DNA from: Bradyrhizobium sp. RP6
Lineage (GTDB): Bacteria; Pseudomonadota; Alphaproteobacteria; Rhizobiales; Xanthobacteraceae
Reading direction: 5' to 3'
DNA: 64,000 nucleotides
NCBI RefSeq assembly: GCF_003837805.1
Contig: NZ_RQIT01000013.1
Span: 124,001-188,000 of the forward strand
Shown: piece by piece, positions 42,668 through 51,130 of the stretch
Position numbering within the stretch: position 1 is the stretch's first letter
Layout of the letters: the number at the start of each line of letters is the position of its first letter
The notes under the pieces: generated by a model
Seen by the model: the letters and a program-made list of their open reading frames with translations, nothing else
Database searches by the model: none
What the model was told of the DNA's origin: nothing
Translations under genes and position numbers: made by a program

Positions 42668-43774
42668 TCACACCCGAAAATGCTTCGATAGTTTGAGGCC
42701 CTGCGCCTGGTAGTTCGAACCGATGCGCTGGCCGTACATCGCGTCGGGCCGGGCCAGCATCTTCTCGTAGACGAGGCGGCCGACGATCTGGCCGTGCTCG
42801 AGAATGAAGGGCACCTCACGCGAGCGCACCTCGAGCACGGCGCGTGCGCCCTGCCCGCCGACGCCGGCATAGCCGAAGCCGGGGTCGAAGAAACCGGCAT
42901 AGTGCACGCGGAACTCGCCGACCAGGGGATCGAACGGCACCATCTCCGCGGCGTAGTCGGGCGGCACCTGCACGGCTTCCTTGGACGCGAGGATGTAGAA
43001 CTCGCCGGGATCGAGGATGAGGCTGCCGTCGGGGCGCGCCGAGATCGGCTCCCAGAAGTCTTCGACCGCATAGCCGGAGCGGCGATCGACGTCGACGACG
43101 CCGGTGTGGCGCTTGGCGCGATAGCCCACGAAACCGCTCGCCTTCTCGCCCGACAGATCCACCGATACAGCGACGCCGCCCGAGAGGTCGGCATCGTCGA
43201 CATCGACGAGGCGCTCGGCGGCATGCAAGCCGTCGAGCTCGTCCGCGTTGAGGATGGCGTCACCGGTGCGGAAACGCACCTGCGACAGGCGCGAGCCCTC
43301 GCGCACCAGCACCGGAAAGGTCTTCGGGCTAATCTCGGCATAGAGCGGGCCATGGTAGCCGGCGCCGATCATGTCGAAGCGGCGGGTGCCATCGGCGATC
43401 ACGCGGGTGAAGACGTCGAGCCGGCCGGTCGAGCTCTTCGGATTTGCGGCCGCGACGATTTCCGGCGGCAGCGCCAGGCTTTCCAGCAGCGGCACGATAT
43501 AGACGCAGTTGGTCTCCAGCACCGCGCCGTCGGCGAGGCTGAACTCGTGCAGCTTCAATTCGTCAATGCGTTCGGCGACCGTGGCGCCGGGACCTGGCAG
43601 GAAGCTGGCGCGGACGCGATAGGCGATATCGCCCAGACGTAAATCGAGGCTCGCCGGCTGGATCTGGCTCTCGACGAAGTCGTATTCGGGCAGGATGAGC
43701 CCCGCTTCCGCCATCGCCGCGATCATGCGGTCGGGCAGGATACCATTGGCGTCGGCGGCGACCGTGAACGTCAA
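42668..43774 (-). CDS. dcd: 2'-deoxycytidine 5'-triphosphate deaminase, two-domain form
   Basis: Deaminates dCTP to dUTP for thymidylate synthesis. 368 residues, about twice the E. coli Dcd, because two dUTPase-like trimer-fold domains are fused; this is the form usual in alphaproteobacteria. Domain 1 has SQIQPASLDLRLGDIAYRV and NPKSSTGRLDVFTRVI with the catalytic-region STGR; domain 2 has the ILASKEAVQVPPDYAAEM and PFILEHGQIVGRLVYEKM stretches. I chose the TTG at 43774 because GAGGA lies 7 bases before it and the upstream open residues (to ATG 43867) look non-coding. It is divergent from metZ. Confidence 0.9.
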   Translation of the reverse strand: MTFTVAADANGILPDRMIAAMAEAGLILPEYDFVESQIQPASLDLRLGDIAYRVRASFLPGPGATVAERIDELKLHEFSLADGAVLETNCVYIVPLLESLALPPEIVAAANPKSSTGRLDVFTRVIADGTRRFDMIGAGYHGPLYAEISPKTFPVLVREGSRLSQVRFRTGDAILNADELDGLHAAERLVDVDDADLSGGVAVSVDLSGEKASGFVGYRAKRHTGVVDVDRRSGYAVEDFWEPISARPDGSLILDPGEFYILASKEAVQVPPDYAAEMVPFDPLVGEFRVHYAGFFDPGFGYAGVGGQGARAVLEVRSREVPFILEHGQIVGRLVYEKMLARPDAMYGQRIGSNYQAQGLKLSKHFRV

Positions 43775-43892
43775 CCGGGGGTCCTCATCAGGCTCGCTTG
43801 CATCCCAACATGCGGGAAATATCAGCCTCTTACGGCTAGCCGATGGACGTCTTGACGGAAAGGGCATTGCGGAATATGAGCATCACTTATCC

Positions 43893-43953
43893 CGTGGTGA
43901 TTTGAGCCGGCCGGCTTGCAGCCACGTTAAATAAATCGCTAAACAGGCCGGGG
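43893..43953 (+). ncRNA. SAM-II riboswitch aptamer before metZ
   Basis: The conserved metA/SAM-II pattern is present: stem CGTGG (43893-43897) with CCACG (43922-43926), the GTGATTTGAGCCGG segment, the TTGCAGCCACGTTAAATAAATCGCTAAA stretch in pieces, and the 3' pseudoknot strand AGGCCGGGG (43945-43953) facing the GCCGGCCGGC loop. Binding of S-adenosylmethionine closes the pseudoknot. It lies 87 bases before metZ, as in other alphaproteobacteria, and should switch the gene off when SAM is plentiful. Confidence 0.9.
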
Positions 43954-43964
43954 ACCTCTGTGAT

Positions 43965-43999
43965 CCCGGCCAGTGGAGATATCCAGGCCGGTTTTTTTT
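43965..43999 (+). terminator. SAM-responsive attenuator terminator of the metZ leader
   Basis: CCGGCC (43966-43971) pairs with GGCCGG (43986-43991) and TGGA (43974-43977) with TCCA (43982-43985), two-base bulge, then eight T (43992-43999). The 5' arm CCCGGCC can instead pair with GGCCGGGG at 43946-43953, the strand used by the SAM-II pseudoknot, so the terminator and the alternative stem exclude each other. Confidence 0.8.
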
Positions 44000-44039
44000 G
44001 TGACCGTTTGCGTGTCGAATGGTCATGTCGGAGGGTCCT

Positions 44040-45227
44040 ATGTCGAAGTCGCCTGCCAACTACCGCCCCGAAACCCGCCTGGTCCATTCCGGGACCCTGC
44101 GCTCGCAATATGGCGAGACGTCGGAGGCGCTGTTCCTCACCCAAGGCTACGTCTACAACAGCGCCGAGGAGTGCGAGGCGCGGTTCAAGGGCGAGGATCC
44201 CGGCTTCATCTATTCGCGCTACTCCAACCCCACCATCGCGATGTTCGAGCGCCGCATGATCGAGCTCGAAGGCGCCGAAGCCGCCCGCTCGGCGGCAACG
44301 GGCATGGCCGCGGTGACGACCGCGATCCTCGCACCGCTCAAGGCCGGCGACCACGTCGTGGCTTCGCGCGCCCTGTTCGGCTCGTGCCTCTACGTCATCC
44401 AGGACCTGTTGCCGCGCTACGGCATCGAGACCACGCTGGTCGACGGGCTCGATCTCGACCAGTGGCAGCGCGCTTTGAGGCCCAACACGAAGACGTTCTT
44501 CCTGGAGAGCCCGACCAATCCGACCCTCGACGTGCTCGACATTCCCGGCATCGCCGAGATCGCGCACAAGCGTGGCGCACGGCTCGTGGTCGACAATGTG
44601 TTCGCAACCCCGATCTGGCAGAGCCCGCTGGCGCTGGGTGCGGACGTCGTCGTCTATTCCGCGACCAAGCATATCGACGGCCAGGGCCGGTGCCTGGGCG
44701 GCATCATCCTGGCCTCGGAGGCCTTCATCGCCGAACACATTCACAATTTCATGCGCCAGACCGGCCCCTCGATCTCGCCGTTCAATGCCTGGGTGCTGCT
44801 CAAGGGCCTGGAGACGCTGGGCGTGCGCGTGCGCGCGCAGACCGATACCGCGGCGCGCATCGCCGACGTGCTGGCGAGCCATCCGAAGATCTCGCGGCTG
44901 GTCTATCCCGGCCGCGCCGATCATCCGCAGGCGGCGCTGGTGACAAAGCAGATGCGCGGCGGCTCGACGCTGGTCGGCTTCGAAGTCAAGGGCGGCAAGG
45001 CGGCGGCGTTCCGCGTGCTCAACGAATTGAAGCTTGCGAAGATCTCGAACAATCTCGGCGACGCCAAGAGCCTCGTCACACATCCGGCGACGACGACGCA
45101 TCAGCGTCTCAAGCCGGAGGATCGTGCCACGCTCGGCATCAGCGAGGGATTCATTCGCTTCTCCGCGGGACTCGAGCATGCGGATGATCTGATCGAGGAT
45201 CTGACCGCGGCGCTGGAGAAGGCGTGA
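44040..45227 (+). CDS. metZ: O-succinylhomoserine sulfhydrylase
   Basis: PLP enzyme that makes homocysteine from O-succinylhomoserine and sulfide, the direct sulfhydrylation route to methionine. 395 residues of the Cys/Met metabolism family: ETRLVHSGTLRSQYGETSEA at the start, the FIYSRYSNPT phosphate-contact motif, VDNVFATP and the Schiff-base Lys210 in YSATKHIDGQGR. The AGRCLGG stretch after it and the C-terminal SLVTHPATTTH are typical of MetZ rather than MetB or MetY. The ATG at 44040 (MSKSPANYRP) is chosen; 44025 is also possible. Expression should be governed by the SAM-II riboswitch and attenuator upstream. Confidence 0.95.
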   Translation: MSKSPANYRPETRLVHSGTLRSQYGETSEALFLTQGYVYNSAEECEARFKGEDPGFIYSRYSNPTIAMFERRMIELEGAEAARSAATGMAAVTTAILAPLKAGDHVVASRALFGSCLYVIQDLLPRYGIETTLVDGLDLDQWQRALRPNTKTFFLESPTNPTLDVLDIPGIAEIAHKRGARLVVDNVFATPIWQSPLALGADVVVYSATKHIDGQGRCLGGIILASEAFIAEHIHNFMRQTGPSISPFNAWVLLKGLETLGVRVRAQTDTAARIADVLASHPKISRLVYPGRADHPQAALVTKQMRGGSTLVGFEVKGGKAAAFRVLNELKLAKISNNLGDAKSLVTHPATTTHQRLKPEDRATLGISEGFIRFSAGLEHADDLIEDLTAALEKA

Positions 45228-45284
45228 TGGGCGAATGGCGAATAGTGAGTGGCGAATAGATCAAACCCTATTCCCTACTCGCCT

Positions 45285-46277
45285 CTACATCGGCCGGTAC
45301 GTCCGCACATCCGCGGGGACGTTCACCCCGAGCCTGATCTGGCCGACGGAACGGATGATATCGTCACCCAACAGCTGGGCGAAGCAGGCATAGCCCCAAT
45401 CGTTCATGTGCAGGCCGTCGGCGATGACGAAGCCCTCGACCGGAATGGCCTGCTTCTCGTGCCAGTCGCGCATCACCTCGAAGCGCGGGAAGATTCCAAC
45501 ATGACGGAGCTCGGCGACCTTGCTGAGCAGCGTCACCATCTTGCCGGCGCTCTCGGCGCGCTGGTTGACCGCCGGCGAATATTGCGGATCGACCAGCACG
45601 ATGTCGGCGCCGCCCGCGGCCTGGATGCGGCTGATGCCATCCTCCACCATCTTGGCGGTTTCCCCGGGATCGAGATTGCGCAGCACGGCGTTGGTGCCGA
45701 CCTGCCAGATCACGAGGTCCGGATGCACGTCGATCACCTGCGTCTGCAGGCGCTTCATCATCTCGGGGGCGTCCTCGCCGCCGACGCCGGCATTGATGAC
45801 GCTGATGTTGGCGGCCGGATAGTGCCGGCGCAGCTGCGCGGCGAGACGGTTGGGGTAATTGAACTCCGGCGAGCTCGCGCCGAACCCTTGAGTCGACGAC
45901 GAGCCGAACGCGACGATGACGACGGGCTGGCCCGCGGCGAGCTTGCCAGCAACGTGCGGCAGCGAGCCCATCGCCTTCGAACCGCCCTTCGGCGGCAGGC
46001 AGGGCACACGGTTGAAGATGTCGCCGGCGGATTTGGCGGCCTGCTTCACCTTGTCGATGGCTCGCGCCGCGATGCCGCGCTGCTCGGGCGAGGTCGCAGC
46101 GACGCTGGTCTGGGAGGGCGAAGCGGAAGCGGGATCAGCCGACTGCGCGGGGGCGGTTGTCGTTTGTGCGGCTGGCGTCTGGGCATACGATTGCGAGGCC
46201 GGCGTCAGCAACAACAGCGCTACGGCGGCAGGCGCGGCCAGCCATGTCGCCAGGCAAAAAGGGGGAAGAGAACTCAT
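45285..46277 (-). CDS. Secreted SGNH/GDSL hydrolase
   Basis: A 330-residue exported esterase-fold protein. Residues 1-32 form a signal peptide (ATWLAAPAAVALLLLTPASQSYA), followed by a low-complexity Ala/Thr/Pro linker. The SGNH blocks are present: block I VVIVAFGSSSTQGFG with the nucleophile Ser, block II-type VINAGVGGEDAP, block III IWQVGTNAV, and block V IADGLHMNDWGY with the Asp-x-x-His pair. It is thus likely active as a periplasmic esterase or deacylase. It is the third gene of a unit with OpgC and a second SGNH protein (12-bp gap), so it may remove or transfer substituents on periplasmic glucan. Confidence 0.85.
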   Translation of the reverse strand: MSSLPPFCLATWLAAPAAVALLLLTPASQSYAQTPAAQTTTAPAQSADPASASPSQTSVAATSPEQRGIAARAIDKVKQAAKSAGDIFNRVPCLPPKGGSKAMGSLPHVAGKLAAGQPVVIVAFGSSSTQGFGASSPEFNYPNRLAAQLRRHYPAANISVINAGVGGEDAPEMMKRLQTQVIDVHPDLVIWQVGTNAVLRNLDPGETAKMVEDGISRIQAAGGADIVLVDPQYSPAVNQRAESAGKMVTLLSKVAELRHVGIFPRFEVMRDWHEKQAIPVEGFVIADGLHMNDWGYACFAQLLGDDIIRSVGQIRLGVNVPADVRTYRPM

Positions 46278-46289
46278 TAACGCTAGACC

Positions 46290-47069
46290 TCAATTTTGCT
46301 GCTGGGCCGGCTCGAGACGGGCTGCGTCGAACACGAACCGTGCCAACGCCCGGCCAAGGCAATCATGGACCTGTTTCGCCAGCTCGGGCCCGCGGGACGG
46401 GCTGAACAGGTCGAACTGACCTTGATCATTCCATTGCCGCATGATCGCGAAACGATCGAACAGCGGAATACCGTGCTCCTGCGCCACCACCCGCATATTA
46501 TCGAGAAAAGGCTGCGCCGAGATCATGGTTTCGGTGCGTGGACTGTACTGCAGATTCATCAAGACGACGTCAGCTCCCGCATTCTGCAACGCAGCAACCC
46601 CTTCGGTGACGGCACTTCGAAACTCGTCGGGATCGATGGCTCGGATAGCATCCACCGTCCCGGTCTGCCAGATCACCAACGTAGGCGTTTTTGCTTCCAT
46701 CAGCTTAACGAAAGTGGAGGCGGCCTCCTCCGCCGTTCTCTTGCTCTGTATTTCTACGGAGACATGCACCTCCTCCGACGGCGGCAGCTTCTCCTTGAGG
46801 ATCGCCTCCATGCGCGCCGGATATGAGCTGTTCTCCGAAGATGGAATGGTCGTCGAGCGGCTGCCGATAACCAGGATCTCGAGCGGCCTGCCGGCCTTGA
46901 CGGCAGCGGCGACCTTGGGCAGCGGGCTTTCGCTGGTCAGCAGATAGGCCGGCAATTCGCAGGAAGCGGGCGCAGGGGAAGCCGTGGGCGCAGCATCGTC
47001 CGCACGCGCCACGGGCGCGGTGAGGCCGCCGTATAGCAGGATCAGGCTCAGGAGAACCTTCGCCTTCAT
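46290..47069 (-). CDS. Secreted SGNH-like protein, catalytic His motif apparently lost
   Basis: A 259-residue exported paralogue of the next gene. A signal peptide (1-23, ending APVARADDA) precedes the domain. Block I is EILVIGSRSTTIP and block III LVIWQTGTVDAI, both recognisable, and NLQYSPRTE matches the paralogue's DPQYSPAVN. The block V Asp-x-x-His of the partner (DGLHMND) is replaced by a DLFSPSRG-like stretch, so the catalytic His seems absent, and the protein may be inactive or act as a binding partner. Its ATG overlaps the OpgC stop by one base, and the active paralogue follows after 12 bp. Confidence 0.78.
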   Translation of the reverse strand: MKAKVLLSLILLYGGLTAPVARADDAAPTASPAPASCELPAYLLTSESPLPKVAAAVKAGRPLEILVIGSRSTTIPSSENSSYPARMEAILKEKLPPSEEVHVSVEIQSKRTAEEAASTFVKLMEAKTPTLVIWQTGTVDAIRAIDPDEFRSAVTEGVAALQNAGADVVLMNLQYSPRTETMISAQPFLDNMRVVAQEHGIPLFDRFAIMRQWNDQGQFDLFSPSRGPELAKQVHDCLGRALARFVFDAARLEPAQQQN

Positions 47070-48325
47070 CAGCCCCCTCCCGCCAGATCGGCATTGCCGA
47101 CGGCGTTTTTGGTTTTCGCACCGCTCTTGTCAGCCACGCGCTTGTACCACGAAATGACCCAGGCCACCCCCCACATGATCAGGACTCCGGAGAGACTAAT
47201 CAAGGCATGCATGGCTGCGCCGCCGGAAACTTCGGCCAGGATGAAGTGGCCGGCGAAAGCAAGGAAGACGCCGAGACAGAATATCTCGAGGGAATGTTGG
47301 CCGCACAGGATCAGCGGCCGCAGCCAGGGCGACTTCAGGCCCGGCCAGTCCCGCGGCAGGAAGCGCACCGTGAGCGCGGCCAGCGCCAGGAAATGCGTGA
47401 AGCGCAGCACGTCTAGATCGGTCTTGTTGATCGGATACATCCATTGCTCGATCAGCTTCGGCGTGAACTGGGAGAGCTGCGGCACATACCAGGTCAGCGT
47501 CACGTAGAACGACGCGGCGAGATAGGCGATCGCCATCCACATCGTGACGCGCGACGACAGAATACGCGACATGCGGCGCGCACCCCCGAGCGCACACCAT
47601 GCACCGAACACGAACAGCAATTGCCAGGCAAAGGGATTGAAGGCCCAGAAGCCATTTGGATAGGCCGATAGATAGAGATCGTACTCCCAGGTAACCGCGT
47701 AGAGTACGACCGAAAGGCCGAGAGTGACGTCGGGTCGCCATTTCATCGACCAAAGGATCAAGGGCAGCGCCAGCATCAGCACGATGTAGAGCGGCAGCAC
47801 GTCCATGTTGACGGGACGGAAGCGCAAGAGCAGCGCCTGCACGATGGTGACGTCGGGCTGCTTGAGGAAGTCCATGATGCCCATCTCTTCGGTGTAGAGC
47901 GGGTTCTCGAATCTGGTCGCCACGTAGGAGATTTCGGCAAGGAAGATCGTGAACAGGAAGACGTGGGCGACGTAGATCTGCCAGACCCGGCGCAGGATGC
48001 GCGCGGTGGCGATGACGACGCCGCTCTCCAGCATCGCCCGGCCGTAGACGAAGGCGGCGGTGTAGCCGGAGATGAAGATGAAGATCTCCGTCGCGTCGCT
48101 GAAGCCGTAATTGCGGATCGTGAACCAGGTCAACAGACTTGCCGGCAGATGGTCGATGAAGATCAGCCACAGCGCGAGCCCGCGGAACAGATCGAGCCGG
48201 AGCTCGCGCTCGCCGATGGCGGGCAGCGTGATGGCCGGCGCGGCGGCACGCGGCTTGGTCCCTGCGGGTTTGGCTTCCGCAGCCCCCGCGATCGTCGATC
48301 CCGTCACTTGGTCGGCAATGGTCAT
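47069..48325 (-). CDS. opgC: OpgC domain membrane acyltransferase (glucan succinylation type)
   Basis: A 418-residue polytopic inner membrane protein of the OpgC group of acyltransferases, with about 10 membrane segments. The start ELRLDLFRGLALWLIFIDHLP holds the conserved RGLALW and Asp-His pair, and ATEIFIFISGYTAAFVYG is the typical second motif. OpgC proteins succinylate osmoregulated periplasmic glucans; in Bradyrhizobium the substrate would be the cyclic beta-1,3/1,6 glucan. ATG 48325 (MTIADQVTG) is chosen; the open frame to 49024 reads through apaG antisense and a repeat. The one-base overlap with the SGNH-like gene shows an operon of three. Confidence 0.85.
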   Translation of the reverse strand: MTIADQVTGSTIAGAAEAKPAGTKPRAAAPAITLPAIGERELRLDLFRGLALWLIFIDHLPASLLTWFTIRNYGFSDATEIFIFISGYTAAFVYGRAMLESGVVIATARILRRVWQIYVAHVFLFTIFLAEISYVATRFENPLYTEEMGIMDFLKQPDVTIVQALLLRFRPVNMDVLPLYIVLMLALPLILWSMKWRPDVTLGLSVVLYAVTWEYDLYLSAYPNGFWAFNPFAWQLLFVFGAWCALGGARRMSRILSSRVTMWMAIAYLAASFYVTLTWYVPQLSQFTPKLIEQWMYPINKTDLDVLRFTHFLALAALTVRFLPRDWPGLKSPWLRPLILCGQHSLEIFCLGVFLAFAGHFILAEVSGGAAMHALISLSGVLIMWGVAWVISWYKRVADKSGAKTKNAVGNADLAGGG

Positions 48326-48520
48326 CGGGGGCCTAAAAACGCTCCGCAAATAACGACATTGAAGGAATGTAACGATCCCGCCGTCGTCTCGCAAAGCGGC
48401 CGGATCGTATAAGGGAATCTCCCTTTGAGGGTGTCCTTCCCTTCGAATTCTGGCGGGACGATGTCGCCAAAGCCGTCTCCAGCGTTTGGTTCCGGGACGG
48501 ATTTGGCTATTATGGCAGCC

Positions 48521-48913
48521 ATGTACCGCGCCGTGACCCGCCAGATTGAAGTGACCGTCGAGCCGAACTTTGTTCCGGAGCAGTCGTCGGCCGACCGCTC
48601 GCGCTATTTCTGGTCCTACACCATCGTCATCACCAATTCCGGCGAGGAAACCGTGCAGCTCAAGACGCGGCACTGGATCATTACCGATGCCTCCGGCCGC
48701 CAGCAGGAGGTGAAGGGCGAGGGCGTGGTCGGCGAGCAGCCGATCCTGGCCCCAGGCGAGCGCTTCGAATACACCTCCGGCGTGCCCCTCTCGACCGCCT
48801 CGGGCTTCATGACCGGCAGCTACCAGATGGTCAGCGAAACCGGCGAGCGCTTCGAGATCGACGTACCGACGTTCTCGCTCGACAGTCCCGACAACAAGCG
48901 GGTGTTGAATTAA
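48521..48913 (+). CDS. apaG: ApaG protein
   Basis: A 130-residue fibronectin type III-like beta-sandwich protein (DUF525). The conserved core is RYFWSYTIVITNSGEETVQLKTRHWIITD and the GEGVVGEQPILAPGERFEYTSGVPL stretch. In enterics ApaG is linked to Co2+ resistance and to Ap4A metabolism, but its biochemical role is not settled. ATG 48521 (MYRAVTRQIEVTV) gives the usual family length; an open extension to 48425 is rejected. It is divergent from opgC and followed by a family B repeat before the convergent hslO. Confidence 0.93.
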   Translation: MYRAVTRQIEVTVEPNFVPEQSSADRSRYFWSYTIVITNSGEETVQLKTRHWIITDASGRQQEVKGEGVVGEQPILAPGERFEYTSGVPLSTASGFMTGSYQMVSETGERFEIDVPTFSLDSPDNKRVLN

Positions 48914-48948
48914 GGGGCGCAGCAGGGTGTGGCACGCTCTCTCCCCAC

Positions 48949-49030
48949 CGTCATTGCGAGCGCAGCGAAGCAATCCAGAATCCCCTCCGCGGCGGCAGTC
49001 TGGATTGCTTCGCTGCGCTCGCAATGACGG
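48949..49030. repeat. Intergenic palindromic repeat, family B copy 2, perfect 31-bp arms
   Basis: 82 bp with perfect 31-bp inverted arms at 48949-48979 and 48999-49029 (ends CGTCATTGCGAG and CTCGCAATGACG). Same ends and AAGCAATCCAGA core as the copy at 12086-12207. It lies between the convergent apaG and hslO genes. Confidence 0.9.
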
Positions 49031-49036
49031 AAGTAC

Positions 49037-50044
49037 CTACGCGTCCTCCACGCCCGCCTCGTGCGGCGTGAACTGGTACACCGATGAGCAGAACTCGCAG
49101 GTGACGACGACCTTGTCGTCCTTGACCATTGCGGCACGATCGTCCGGCGAAAAGCTCTTGAGCATCGAGGCGACCGCATTGCGCGAGCAGGAGCACTGCG
49201 CCTTGAGGACCTGCGGATTGAACACGCGCACGCCGCGCTCGTGGAAGAGACGGTAGAGCAGCCGCTCGCCCGAGAGTTCGGGATCGATCAGCTCGACGTC
49301 TTCGACGGTCTCGATCAGCGAACGCGCCTCGACCCAGGCGTCGTCTTCGGCGACACTGTGCACTTCGACACCTTCAGGCGCATCACCGGGATGCAGATCG
49401 GCCTGCCGGGCGCGCTCCGGCGCCTTCGGCAGAAACTGCATCAGCATGCCGCCGGCCCGCCAGCGATGCTTGCCGCCGTCGCTCGAGCGCCACTCCTCGC
49501 CGACCGCAAGGCGCACGCGCGTCGGGATCTGTTCGGAGCGGAGGAAATATTCGTGCGCGGCGTCTTCCAGGCTGCCGCCGTCGAGCGCAACCAGACCCTG
49601 GTAGCGGCTCATGTCGGGGCCCTGGTCGATGGTCATGGCGAGATGGCCGCGGCCGAGCAGCGCGCCCGGGTCTTTGGCTTCGCCGAGGCGCGCGGCGTCA
49701 AAGCGCGCATAGGCGCGCAGGCGATCGGGCGCCATGTAGTCGACGACCAGGAACGAGACCGGACCGTCGGTCTGGGCCTGGAGAATGAAACGCCCCTCGA
49801 ATTTCAGCGCGGTGCCGAGCAACGTCGTCAGCACGATGGCTTCACCCAGCAGCTTGCCGACGGGTGCGGGATAATCGTGCTTGGTCAGGATATCGTCGAG
49901 TGCCGGGCCGAGCCGCACCAGCCGCCCGCGCACATCGAGCGCGTCGACCTCGTAGGGCAACACGGCGTCATCGATCGGAACCGCCGATGGTGCGCGAACC
50001 GGGCCTTCTGGCCCGGTTTTCATGTCAGGGGATTGGGAAACCAT
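49037..50044 (-). CDS. hslO: Redox-regulated chaperone Hsp33
   Basis: A 335-residue holdase chaperone activated by oxidation. The C-terminal zinc switch is intact: CSC, then 29 residues, then CEFC, matching the CxC-(27-32)-CxxC rule. The N-terminal domain begins with VLPYEVDALDVRGRLVRLGPALDDIL. Loss of zinc and disulfide formation would open the substrate site during oxidative unfolding stress. An N-terminal extension of about 25 residues (MVSQSPDMKTGPEG) is longer than in E. coli, and a later start is possible. The gene follows argF by 150 bp on the same strand, the argD-argF-hslO order known from other alphaproteobacteria. Confidence 0.95.
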   Translation of the reverse strand: MVSQSPDMKTGPEGPVRAPSAVPIDDAVLPYEVDALDVRGRLVRLGPALDDILTKHDYPAPVGKLLGEAIVLTTLLGTALKFEGRFILQAQTDGPVSFLVVDYMAPDRLRAYARFDAARLGEAKDPGALLGRGHLAMTIDQGPDMSRYQGLVALDGGSLEDAAHEYFLRSEQIPTRVRLAVGEEWRSSDGGKHRWRAGGMLMQFLPKAPERARQADLHPGDAPEGVEVHSVAEDDAWVEARSLIETVEDVELIDPELSGERLLYRLFHERGVRVFNPQVLKAQCSCSRNAVASMLKSFSPDDRAAMVKDDKVVVTCEFCSSVYQFTPHEAGVEDA

Positions 50045-50194
50045 GGGCCGTTATCTGGGGTCGGAGGGCTGAGAATGGAAGGGGGCGGCTACCACCACGT
50101 ATTCCGCCATCGTTCCGGACAAGCGAGCAGGACGAGCGCTGATCCTGGACGATCGCGGCGCGCGGGGCGACAGCAACGCCACCACACGCCCCCG

Positions 50195-51130
50195 CTATTT
50201 CACCGCGTCAAAGCACCAGGCCAAAATGCCCTTCTGCGCGTGCAGGCGGTTTTCGGCCTCGTCGAACACGACCGATTGCGGACCGTCGATCACCTCGTCG
50301 GTGACCTCCTCGCCGCGATGGGCTGGCAGGCAGTGCATGAACAGCGCATCGGGCTTGGCCAGCGACATGAGCTTGGCATTGACCTGGTAGGGCTTGAGCA
50401 CGTTGTGGCGGTGCTCGCCCTCCTTGTCGCCCATCGACACCCAGGTGTCGGTGACGACGCAGTCGGCGCCGCGCACAGCGGCTTCCGGATCGGTGCCGAG
50501 CACGATCGGCGCACCTGACGTCTTGATCCAGTCGCGCATTGCCTTCTTCGGCGCGAGTTCAGGAGGTGTTGCGACGTTGAGCTGGAACTTGAAGCGCTCG
50601 GCGGCATGCGCCCAGGACGCCAGCACGTTGTTGTCATCGCCGGTCCAGGCCACCGTCTTGCCCTCGATCGGGCCGCGATGCTCCTCATAGGTCATGAGGT
50701 CGGCCATCACCTGGCAGGGATGCGACCGCCGGGTCAGGCCGTTGATGACAGGCACGGTCGCATAGGCCGCAAGCTCCAGCAGCGCCTCGTGATTGAGGAT
50801 GCGGATCATGATCGCGTCGACATAGCGCGACAGCACCCGCGCGGTGTCGGCGATGGTCTCGCCGCGACCGAGCTGCATCTCGGCGCCCGTGAGCATGATG
50901 GGCTCGCCGCCAAGCTGGCGCATGGCGACATCGAACGACACCCGCGTCCGCGTCGAGGGCCGCTCGAAGATCATCGCCAGCGTCTTGCCTTCAAGCGGCC
51001 TGACCGGCTGGTGCGCCTTCTGCTTCGCCTTCATGGCCGATGAGGCGGCGAGCATGCTCTTGAGCTCCGACAGCGGCAGCTCGTTGATGTCCAAAAAGTG
51101 CTTTGGAGTCGTGTTGGGCGTCTTGCTCAT
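50195..51130 (-). CDS. argF: Ornithine carbamoyltransferase
   Basis: Joins carbamoyl phosphate and ornithine to citrulline in arginine synthesis. 311 residues with all signature motifs: the carbamoyl phosphate loop [13 protein letters not shown], the [10 protein letters not shown] motif and the ornithine-binding [12 protein letters not shown] with its Cys. The start ATG at 51130 overlaps the argD stop by one base (TGATG), so the two are translationally coupled. A few residues at the N-terminus ([18 protein letters not shown]) are of normal form. Confidence 0.97.
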   Translation of the reverse strand: MSKTPNTTPKHFLDINELPLSELKSMLAASSAMKAKQKAHQPVRPLEGKTLAMIFERPSTRTRVSFDVAMRQLGGEPIMLTGAEMQLGRGETIADTARVLSRYVDAIMIRILNHEALLELAAYATVPVINGLTRRSHPCQVMADLMTYEEHRGPIEGKTVAWTGDDNNVLASWAHAAERFKFQLNVATPPELAPKKAMRDWIKTSGAPIVLGTDPEAAVRGADCVVTDTWVSMGDKEGEHRHNVLKPYQVNAKLMSLAKPDALFMHCLPAHRGEEVTDEVIDGPQSVVFDEAENRLHAQKGILAWCFDAVK

